Shown here: positions 47,387-55,059 of the stretch, one piece after another
Position numbering within the stretch: the first letter of the stretch is position 1
How the letters are laid out: every line of letters starts with the position of its first letter
Source: JAAYAY01 sp964563135
GTDB taxonomy: Bacteria > Planctomycetota > Planctomycetia > Pirellulales > Thermoguttaceae
Reading direction: 5' to 3'
Assembly: GCA_964563135.1 (NCBI GenBank)
Contig: CAZLWV010000009.1
Span: forward strand, 1 to 64,000
DNA: 64,000 nucleotides
The notes under the pieces: model-generated
Databases searched by the model: none
The model's input: only the letters and a program-made list of their open reading frames with translations
Told to the model about the DNA's origin: nothing
Program-made: the position numbers and the translations under genes

Positions 47387-48262
47387 TCAGGCGTTGGCCG
47401 TTTCCGCCTCCTGAATGAGGCGCAGGGCCCGCACCTTCTCAAAGAGTTCGTCGTGGTTGACCGGCTTGGTCACGTAGCACTCGCAGCCTTCGCGGAACGA
47501 CTGGATGCAGTGCTTCGAATCGCGCAGGGCGGTGGTCATAATGACCTTGACGCCGTCGCAGCAGCAGATCCCGCGCTCCATCTCGAGCTGGCGGATCGCC
47601 GAAAGGGCTTCGTGGCCGTCCATGCCGGGCATCATGATATCGAGGCAGATCAGGTTGTACGGCAGGCCGTCGTCAAGGGCCAGGCGAAAGACATCGACCG
47701 CCTCGGAGCCGTCGTAGGCAAAGTCGCACTCGGCCACCGGTTCGAGCATGTCGCGCAGCAGCTCGCGGCAGACGCGGTCGTCGTCGACGATCAGGCAGCG
47801 GATGCGATTGTTGTCTTCCGCCAGGTCGGCGGGAGCCGAGGCGTCGGTGCTTGCCTCGTCGGGGAATCGCCCGGGGAGGAGACGGCGGATCTCCAGTATC
47901 AGGGCCTTTTCCTGGAGCGGCTTGGGAACGAAGCACTCGCAGCCTTCGGTGAAGGCCCGGATGCAGTCCTTGGGGTCGTCACTGGCAGTGAGAATGACGA
48001 CCGGAACTCCGTCGCTTCCCAGAATGTGCCGGTCCTTCTCGATGCCTCGAATGGTCTTGAGGGTGTCGTGCCCGTTCATGCCGGGCATCATGATATCGAG
48101 GCAGATGAGATCGTAGGGCTCGCCGGCGTCGAGCGCAATCCGATAGGCGGCGACGGCTTCGTGCCCGTCGTGAGCCAGATCGCACCGCCCGTAGCGGGAG
48201 AGCCAGAGCCGCAGCAGGTCGCGGCAAGAACTGTCGTCATCGACGATGAGGAATTTGACCAT
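47387..48262 (-). CDS. Double-receiver response regulator without output domain
   Basis: A 291-residue protein made of two CheY-like receiver domains. The start at 48262 has a GGGAGA site just upstream; the frame beyond it overlaps the kinase gene. Receiver 1: acidic pair VDDD (7-10), phospho-acceptor D56 in ICLDIMMPGMNGH, and lysine in VPKPLQ. Receiver 2: VDDD near 159, D208 in ICLDIMMPGMDGH, and lysine in TKPVNH. The two share long identical stretches, which suggests an internal duplication. There is no DNA-binding or enzymatic domain, so it probably acts by protein contact or phosphate relay with the kinase encoded 16 bases upstream. Confidence 0.92.
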   Translation of the reverse strand: MVKFLIVDDDSSCRDLLRLWLSRYGRCDLAHDGHEAVAAYRIALDAGEPYDLICLDIMMPGMNGHDTLKTIRGIEKDRHILGSDGVPVVILTASDDPKDCIRAFTEGCECFVPKPLQEKALILEIRRLLPGRFPDEASTDASAPADLAEDNNRIRCLIVDDDRVCRELLRDMLEPVAECDFAYDGSEAVDVFRLALDDGLPYNLICLDIMMPGMDGHEALSAIRQLEMERGICCCDGVKVIMTTALRDSKHCIQSFREGCECYVTKPVNHDELFEKVRALRLIQEAETANA

Positions 48263-48278
48263 ATTGTATCTCCCGTGG

Positions 48279-49835
48279 TCAGCATGTCTGGAATTCACCG
48301 CGGCACGCTGTCTGCGAAACACGTGCTGCGAAGACGATCTGCTCGAGCCGCCCAAGAGCCAACGCGATCCGCTGCCCGTCGCCGTTGCGAGCGGCCAGTT
48401 GGAGCCGCATGGCCTCGTCGGCGGCTGTCTGAGCTCCCTGGCTGAGAGCCTGCCGGCGCAGGATCCCGGTCCGCGATTCGACCGACGCGAAATCAGCCGA
48501 CGCGAAGGCGCGTTTCACTTCATCGCTCCGGTCGAACCAGGAACACTGGTCGTCCGATTGGCCGCTCGGGTTGTCCCGCTCCAGGGTCGCCTCGGCTTCG
48601 AGCAGCGGTTCAACCGCCAGCGGCAGATGACGCCCAGCGGTGGCGATCAGCTCCGAGATGTCGAACGGTTTGGCCAGCACCTCGCTGGCTCCCGCCTCGA
48701 TGATTCGCTGGCGATCATCGTGGTTGAACCCGCTTCCCGAGGCGATGATCGGCGTCCGCCGCCCCCGCGAGCGAATCACGTCGCGGACCTGGCGGATCAC
48801 CTGGATTGCGCCCGCCGATACCGGGGGAATCTCCACGAAGGCCAGGTCGTAGGCCAGCCCCCTGGCCGCCGCGAGGGCATTGTCGATGGAGGACACGGCA
48901 TCCACCAGGCATCCCGTTCGCGACAGAAACGCTTCCAGAAGCACTCGCTGGGTGGCATCGCTGTCGACGGCCAGGATCCGCGGCCGCCCCAGACCGATCG
49001 CGATCTCGTTGTTGCCGCCGGCAAGATACTGGTCCGATGGAAGCTCGGGCGGCAGGTTGTCTGTAGGGGCGAATGTCCCAAATGGGAGTGTGACCCAGAA
49101 ACTCGTGCCGTTTCCGACGACGCTGCGGAAGCCGATCTGGCCCCCCATGAGATCGACCAGTCGTTTGGCAACAGCCAGGCCAAGGCCCAACCCGCCGAAG
49201 GACCGGGTGGTGGATCCGTCTCCCTGGGAAAACTCGCGGAAGACCGCCTCGGTGCGGTCGCTGGCGATACCCACGCCGGTGTCGGTCACCACCGTGCGGA
49301 GCGTGATCTGCTCGTCCGCGGTTTCGTCGACCGTCAGACGCACGTCGATGCCGCCACGCTCGGTGAACTTGACGGCGTTGCTCAGCAGGCCGGCCAGCAC
49401 CTGGCGGTAGCGGAGCTTGTCTCCACGCAGGAACGCGGGTACGTCGGAGGGCACGTGGCACTCCAGCCTCAATCCCTTGTGGTCCGTGGCGGGACGATAG
49501 TGCTCGATGAGTTCTGTGGCAACGTCGCGGACGTGGAATGGAAGCTTCGACAGACGGATTTCGCCGCCGCTGAGTTTCGTGAAATCGATGATGTTGTTGA
49601 TGAGGTCCAGAAGGATGTTCCCCGCCCCGTGGATCTCTTCGATCTGCCGGTGGTAACGACCCGGAAGCTGTTCGTTCAGGAGCAGCCGTGAATACCCTAG
49701 GATGGCATTCAGCGGGGTGCGCAGTTCGTGGCTCACGTTGGCCAGGAACTCCTTCTTCCAGCGTTCCAGTTCTTCGGCGCGGCGTTCAACCTCCGCGGCC
49801 CGAAGGGCAATTCGTTGAGTTTCGGAGCTGGTCAC
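48279..49835 (-). CDS. Hybrid histidine kinase with degenerate receiver
   Basis: A soluble 518-residue kinase. I start at GTG 49835 (GAGGT upstream); the frame continues to 49982 without conserved sequence. A short coiled coil (about residues 8-30) leads into HisKA with H36 (NVSHELRTPLNAI), then HATPase with N-box LLSNAVKF, DTGVGI and GGLGLGLAV. Next is a receiver-like domain (about 286-400) in which the phospho-acceptor position reads AFVEIPP, with Glu (E335) instead of Asp; the lysine in LAKPFD is kept. The C-terminal helical part (about 435-505) resembles an HPt domain in pattern but contains no histidine. It should still phosphorylate the double receiver encoded next. Confidence 0.9.
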   Translation of the reverse strand: MTSSETQRIALRAAEVERRAEELERWKKEFLANVSHELRTPLNAILGYSRLLLNEQLPGRYHRQIEEIHGAGNILLDLINNIIDFTKLSGGEIRLSKLPFHVRDVATELIEHYRPATDHKGLRLECHVPSDVPAFLRGDKLRYRQVLAGLLSNAVKFTERGGIDVRLTVDETADEQITLRTVVTDTGVGIASDRTEAVFREFSQGDGSTTRSFGGLGLGLAVAKRLVDLMGGQIGFRSVVGNGTSFWVTLPFGTFAPTDNLPPELPSDQYLAGGNNEIAIGLGRPRILAVDSDATQRVLLEAFLSRTGCLVDAVSSIDNALAAARGLAYDLAFVEIPPVSAGAIQVIRQVRDVIRSRGRRTPIIASGSGFNHDDRQRIIEAGASEVLAKPFDISELIATAGRHLPLAVEPLLEAEATLERDNPSGQSDDQCSWFDRSDEVKRAFASADFASVESRTGILRRQALSQGAQTAADEAMRLQLAARNGDGQRIALALGRLEQIVFAARVSQTACRGEFQTC

Positions 49836-50354
49836 AAGAGACCTCGCAACAAAGTACCTGGCCACAGACGGATATCGGACCCCCGTCGTATCTCTCCAAA
49901 AAGGGGGGGCATCGATGAAGCCGCCAACGTTGGCGGCAGGCGGTTGTGAACCAGAGTGTCTATCTCCTGAAGAATAGGTCACCCTCCGCAGAACCGCGGG
50001 AAAAAACTCTTCGCGCCCGGTAGTCGAACGAGGATTTCCTAGTTTGCCGGTAGTAATTTCACGTTCTGCTCGGTGTTTTGCACAAGGATCGATGCCGCAG
50101 GATAAGCCAGAAGGGACGTCTCGGCAGGGACAGCGGGGACCAATCGCCCCCCATCAGGCGTGGACCCCGCCGGAAAGGCCACCCGCGACACAGGCAGCCC
50201 AAAAGGTGGGGAGCCGCGACAGCGACCAATCAGCGGGTGCCTGAAACTGCCAAAATGCGCATGCTTGATACTCCGAGGGCGAGTTGTTACGATCGCCCGC
50301 AAGGCAGTAAGCGAAGGGTAAAAGGATCGCAAAAGAGCGGAAGGATGCAGCCGA
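49836..50354. other. Divergent intergenic region
   Basis: About 520 bases between the divergently transcribed kinase and glycosidase-like genes. Only a promoter candidate (see 50265) stands out; no gene or RNA was recognised. Confidence 0.5.
50265..50293 (+). promoter_or_regulatory. Sigma-70-like promoter for glycosidase-like gene
   Basis: TTGATA at 50265-50270, 17 bases, then TACGAT at 50288-50293, about 60 bases before the GTG at 50355. A GGGCGA/TCGCCC inverted repeat overlaps the -10 (about 50277-50298), which could be an operator. Confidence 0.4.
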
Positions 50355-53189
50355 GTGATCACGAGACGACCATTCCGCACGGCGGGGCCGGCCCTGCTGG
50401 GTGTCCTGCTGGCGGTGAGCAGCTGGACCGGTCCCGGATTTGCCCAGTCGGATAGGCCGGCATCGCCAACGGTCAACCTGGCCGCCGGCGGCGCACCGGA
50501 CCAGCCCGCGGCCGATGCCGCCACTCCCGACTGGGTTCGCGACGCCCTGGTGATACCGCATCCAGCGGCGGCCGTCGGAGGCTGCCGGGCGGGAATCTAC
50601 ACGCCGGCGGTCAACGGGGTGAAGCCTTGGCGCCAGGCCATGGTCCGCTGGCTGACAGGCAGGCACGTGATGGGCAACACGGCGGTGCTCGTGCGGCAGG
50701 AAGGGGCGGACGGGGGCGCCGGCCTCTGGAGTCTTGTGGATCCGCATGCCCAGTACGTCTTCGAGGTGGCCGTATTCGTGCCCGCCGGCGGCATGTTTGG
50801 CGATCCCCAGGACAAGGACCTCGAGCTGCAGGTCACCGTGCTGACGGCCGGCGACGAGGTGATTGCCGTTTTGCCGGTGGCGCTGCCCAGGGGTGAGTGG
50901 ACCGGCTGCAAACTGCCGTTTTCCAGCGGCCGTCAGCGGGAGGTGCGCTGCATCGTTCAGTCCCGGTCGCCGCGGCGGCTTCCCTGCTTCTACTATGCCG
51001 ACCAGTTCCGGCTGACCCGCACGGACCAGGCCTGGTGGAGTCCCCAGAACCTGTTCGATTCCGGCCCCACCGCAATCCGCCTGACCGACGAGCGCAATAC
51101 CCTCGTGGAGACGCTTGATCCCGATGCGGTTGGTGGGCACAACGGCCTGTATCTCAACACCGACAGCTTCTTCTCGCAGCGGGGCATCGCCGTAGGCGGG
51201 GGACAATGGGAACAGGAGTACAATTTCCTTTCCCTGGACGATCCGCTCGCCGAGCGGTTCCTCGAAGAGGGAGTCTCGCGCGACCTCGACAGCGCGCCGG
51301 TCGAAAAGATCGGTCTGTGGCCCGGCTACAGCATGTGCCATAACTCGCCCGCCTGGCATGCCTACCAGCAGGAGCGTCTGTCGCGGATTGCACCGGACGT
51401 GCAGATCATCTCCCAGGACAATCTATGTTCGCCCTCCTTCGAACGCGTGGGCAACACCAGGACCTGTTTTTGCCGCGGTTGCTGCGACGGTTTTCGCGAC
51501 TGGCTCGCGCGGCGGTGGACCGCCGAGCAGTTCCGTTCCGCGGAAATCGCCGACGCGGCTGCATTCGACCTGGCCGGGTATGTGCGGAGCCGGGAACCGC
51601 AGATCCGCCAGGGCAGCCGGGCGGTGCTGGCCGACCCTGTGCTGAGGGCGTTCGTCCAGTTCCAGTACGCCTCGCAACTGGATCGCTGGCGCGATACGGC
51701 TGCGGCCGTCAGACGGGCGGCGGGACATCCAATCGCCTTGGGGGGCAATCAGTGGGGCGCCGGCGGGTCGCGACCGTATTCGGTGGCGCTGTCGCAGATC
51801 AACGACGTAGTGGCCGTCGAGATCGGCACCGGCCCCTACGGCGCCGAGAGCCGAGTGGGGGACGTCCTGGCCTGCAAGCTCGGCCTGGCGGCGGGCGAGT
51901 ACCGGCGCCCCGTCTGGCTCTACCTGACCTCGCTATTCCATGCCGTCGAGGCGGCCCACAGCCGCACGCGTTTGAGCGGCACACAGGCCTGGTCCGACGG
52001 CGGGATACCCACACCGTGGGCGACAGCCGCCGGCGCCAGCGGCTGGTTCTACGACAGCGAGGCGCGGCTGTGCCGCTTCGTCCAGCGTCACCGCGCCCTG
52101 TTTGCCAGGCGCGACCGCCGCGCCAACGTCGGGCTGGTCTATTCGTTGCCCACACACGCCTGGCGCCGATTTCCGGCCTTCAGGCTGTCGTCGACATCCT
52201 ACGTGCGGTGGCTGACCGCCTGGGCGCGGATCCTGGAGGAATCGCACACGCCGTACGAGGTCAACTGCTGGTGGCATCCGCTGCTGGGCGACGACCGGGC
52301 ATCGATCGTGCGTCTCAGCCGGTACGACGTGTTGATCCTCCCGGGCGTCGATTGCTTTTCCGACTCGCATCGCGACGCCGTGAGGGCGTTCCAGGCACGC
52401 GGCGGCCGCGTGATCCAGGTCACCTGCCCGACGGCCTGCGACGCCGATGCCGTGCCTCGCATGGCCAGCGACAGGCTGGCAGCCGAAGGCGAGGGACTGA
52501 TCGAGGTTTCCCCCAGCCTGCTGGCCGAATATACGGCGGCCGATGCCGACCGTTCCTCGAAAGCAGCCGACCAGTTGCAGGCGATTCTCCGCAGCGCCCT
52601 GGGCGACGACACCCTGCTGGAAACCCGCGCACCTGCCGATGTCTGGTCCAACCTGTGGCTCGACGACACGCGGCAGGTGCTGGCACTGCACCTGGTCAAC
52701 GGCAACATCGACCTGGCGACCGATCGGTTCCGCCCGGTGAAGGACAGCCGCTGGCGCCTGCGGCTGCCTGACAAGCTCACGGTCACGGAGGCCGTGGCCG
52801 TCAGCCCCGACGTGGATGGGCCGCAGGAGCCGAAGTCGATCCCAGTCGAGGTCGCTGGTGGCTGGGCAACGGTGGTCGTGCCCGAGATTGAGAACTACGT
52901 CGTCGTGGCGATGTTCGCCGGCAAGGCCCTGGATGCCGCCGGCAATCTGGCTAACGCCCGTCGGGCGATCCGCAGAGCCGGCGTGATCCGCGGGCAGGCC
53001 GATGCGAAATCGCAGGACAAGGTGGAACACACTCTGCATCTCCTGCGGGCGGGGCAGTGCGATGCAGGGGGAGCCGCCGCGCGAGAACTGGCGCAGACCA
53101 GCGCCGCAGAGCTGGCACAACTGCTCCCTGCGGAGCCGCGCGGCAGGGCAGATCCAGAGGCCGGCAAGCAGGCTGTTGCGCCCAGATAA
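50355..53189 (+). CDS. Exported TIM-barrel glycosidase-like protein
   Basis: A 944-residue protein with a Sec-type signal (about 1-31). It contains an N-terminal beta-sandwich-like segment (about 90-230), a probable TIM barrel (about 240-580; SMCHNSPAWHAYQQERL, QDNLCSPSFERVGN, a CFCRGCCDGFRDWL cysteine cluster, GWFYDSEARL), a Rossmann-like segment similar to the trimerisation domain of GH42-type beta-galactosidases (RYDVLILPGVDCFSDSH, GGRVIQVTC) and a C-terminal beta domain. I cannot assign a GH family or catalytic pair with certainty. The GTG at 50355 gives a good signal; GGAAGG lies somewhat far upstream. Probably degrades a complex glycan outside the cell. Confidence 0.75.
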   Translation: MITRRPFRTAGPALLGVLLAVSSWTGPGFAQSDRPASPTVNLAAGGAPDQPAADAATPDWVRDALVIPHPAAAVGGCRAGIYTPAVNGVKPWRQAMVRWLTGRHVMGNTAVLVRQEGADGGAGLWSLVDPHAQYVFEVAVFVPAGGMFGDPQDKDLELQVTVLTAGDEVIAVLPVALPRGEWTGCKLPFSSGRQREVRCIVQSRSPRRLPCFYYADQFRLTRTDQAWWSPQNLFDSGPTAIRLTDERNTLVETLDPDAVGGHNGLYLNTDSFFSQRGIAVGGGQWEQEYNFLSLDDPLAERFLEEGVSRDLDSAPVEKIGLWPGYSMCHNSPAWHAYQQERLSRIAPDVQIISQDNLCSPSFERVGNTRTCFCRGCCDGFRDWLARRWTAEQFRSAEIADAAAFDLAGYVRSREPQIRQGSRAVLADPVLRAFVQFQYASQLDRWRDTAAAVRRAAGHPIALGGNQWGAGGSRPYSVALSQINDVVAVEIGTGPYGAESRVGDVLACKLGLAAGEYRRPVWLYLTSLFHAVEAAHSRTRLSGTQAWSDGGIPTPWATAAGASGWFYDSEARLCRFVQRHRALFARRDRRANVGLVYSLPTHAWRRFPAFRLSSTSYVRWLTAWARILEESHTPYEVNCWWHPLLGDDRASIVRLSRYDVLILPGVDCFSDSHRDAVRAFQARGGRVIQVTCPTACDADAVPRMASDRLAAEGEGLIEVSPSLLAEYTAADADRSSKAADQLQAILRSALGDDTLLETRAPADVWSNLWLDDTRQVLALHLVNGNIDLATDRFRPVKDSRWRLRLPDKLTVTEAVAVSPDVDGPQEPKSIPVEVAGGWATVVVPEIENYVVVAMFAGKALDAAGNLANARRAIRRAGVIRGQADAKSQDKVEHTLHLLRAGQCDAGGAAARELAQTSAAELAQLLPAEPRGRADPEAGKQAVAPR

Positions 53190-53402
53190 GGATCGCCGAG
53201 GAAATGACTGGCGCTTTTCGCTCCGCGAAAGTGGTGCTGCTCTTGCGGAGAGAAAGACGACAATACGACAGTTATTGATTCGACGGTCCCAAGGACCTCG
53301 CCGGATAGCGCTCAGCGCGGTTTCCGGGACACCACGCCCTTCATGCCTCGGGCAAACGCCGTCCAGGCCGATCAACATCTCGGGACGCGGTGGCTTGCAG
53401 GG

Positions 53403-55058
53403 TTACGACCTTGCAGGGGAGTCTGCGGACCGGGACGGCATGTCACCGGCGCCGCGATTCTGCCCCCTGACCGCCCGCACGAAACCCGATACCAGGGAAA
53501 CGACAAGCATCGCGGGAGCCGCGGCGGCGTGGTTCTGATCCGGCCGAGTCGCCGGCGAGGGTACCGAAGCGGCCGACTTTTCGGTGGCCGGCGAGTCGGC
53601 GCTGCCGGCTTCCGGGAGCGGGCTGGCTTGCTGGCCCGCCTGGGAGCGAGAGGTGGCCAACTCAAAAGCCCGGTAGAGTCCCAGTCCGCGGTCGATGCGG
53701 ATGTTTCCCCCGTTGCCGCGGACACCCCTTGCCACTGGGGCGGCCGAAGGGCTCGCCTGGCACGACTCCTCGGTCATGGCCACAAGCTCGATCATGCCCC
53801 CCTCCGCCGACTGCGCGGCAACCCTGGCAACCGCCGCCGACTCCTCCGAGATCTCGGCCTGGGATGCATCGGTCGGCTGCGGCTGGCTGTCCTGCTGGCC
53901 GCTGTCCCTCTCATCCGGGTCGCTGATGTGGTCATGGTATCGCCGCCGCAGCAGATCGACCACGTCTTCTTCCACCGAAGGCGACAAGGAGGACCTCAGC
54001 CAACTCGGAAGAAACGCGGACTCCTCTTCTTCCAGGGCCGACGAAGGCGGGCCGAATTCGATCATCCCGCCTTCCGACCAGGCCCCCGCATCCGACGTGC
54101 CGATCGCGTTGGCCAGATCGCTGTCCGACGATACCCCGGAACTTAGAACAATCTCCGTGGCCGGATTGGACAGACTGGCCGTCGAGGTCTGCGATGGACG
54201 GACCGTTTCGGACCAGGCCGAATGGGACGAAGAGGTATCGATCATGCCGAGCAGGCTGTAGTCGGTCAGGTCGATGAGGCCGCCATGGTCGGCCTGTTGG
54301 CGGCCTGAAGGCGACGACGTCTCGTAGTTGCGGCTCGCGGCGGCAATCCCGCCGATCGAACTTGCCAGCGAGGCCTGCGGATTGTCCTGTTTGGAGTAGA
54401 ATTCGGTCAAGATCCGAATCGGGTCGAGCTGCTCGTGTCCGGAGTCCCAGGGAGGAGTGCCAAGGTGGCCGGAGCGGTCACCGGGCGACAGCCAGCCGGG
54501 AACTTGCGGCTCAATCATCTTGTCGAGCTCCCCCAGTGCGGAATGACCTGGCTGGGTATCACCCCCGCGGAAGATGGCCTCCTGCTCCAGGAGCGAGAGG
54601 AGAGTCGCACTTGCACTGTCGTCCACACGCGAGCTGAGCACGCTGCTGCCTTGTCCCGCCATCGCCCAGGGGGGCTGTTCGGAGGACGCCGCGGTGGCCG
54701 CACCCGCGAAGCCCCCCGCAGCGGCAAACGCTGAATCCGCAGGGTGAAGAATCGCCAGCCGGGCCCCTGGATCCTGCAGCAGGGCGGCAAGCAGCGCCGA
54801 CGGATTGACATCATCCGCAGCCTGCGTCGACAGTTGTTGAAGCATCGACGCGGCAGTATCGTACTCGGCCACCGGCTCACGCGCCAGCGGCGACGGGGGC
54901 CAGGCATGCGGAGCGGGGCCCATCCCGCCGTTGTTGGCAGCAAAAGGGACCGCCGACAGAAGCGTTCGAGATTCCAACACCTCGACCCGCAGACGCCGAG
55001 GCCCCGCTGGATGCCCGGTCTTGTGTCTCTTCGTTGGTTCCCCAGGTTGTCTGAACAT
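53403..55058 (-). CDS. LEPR-XLL-type protein with repeated GGMIE motif
   Basis: A 551-residue protein, last in the sigma-kinase operon, starting one base after the kinase stop. Its N-terminus has the planctomycete LEPR-XLL-like signature (RRLRVEVLESRTLLSA, residues 21-36). The rest is Ser/Ala/Asp-rich and mostly disordered, with a recurring short motif: GGLID (259-263), GGMIE (330-334) and GGMIE (420-424). A charged segment VDLLRRRYHDH lies near 367-377, and a C-terminal hydrophobic helix (about 511-530, AAAAPAMLVVSLVSGFV) is followed by basic residues. Probably a membrane- or surface-attached protein, perhaps the kinase target or sensor. Function unknown. Confidence 0.75.
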   Translation of the reverse strand: MFRQPGEPTKRHKTGHPAGPRRLRVEVLESRTLLSAVPFAANNGGMGPAPHAWPPSPLAREPVAEYDTAASMLQQLSTQAADDVNPSALLAALLQDPGARLAILHPADSAFAAAGGFAGAATAASSEQPPWAMAGQGSSVLSSRVDDSASATLLSLLEQEAIFRGGDTQPGHSALGELDKMIEPQVPGWLSPGDRSGHLGTPPWDSGHEQLDPIRILTEFYSKQDNPQASLASSIGGIAAASRNYETSSPSGRQQADHGGLIDLTDYSLLGMIDTSSSHSAWSETVRPSQTSTASLSNPATEIVLSSGVSSDSDLANAIGTSDAGAWSEGGMIEFGPPSSALEEEESAFLPSWLRSSLSPSVEEDVVDLLRRRYHDHISDPDERDSGQQDSQPQPTDASQAEISEESAAVARVAAQSAEGGMIELVAMTEESCQASPSAAPVARGVRGNGGNIRIDRGLGLYRAFELATSRSQAGQQASPLPEAGSADSPATEKSAASVPSPATRPDQNHAAAAPAMLVVSLVSGFVRAVRGQNRGAGDMPSRSADSPARS

Positions 55059-55059
55059 G

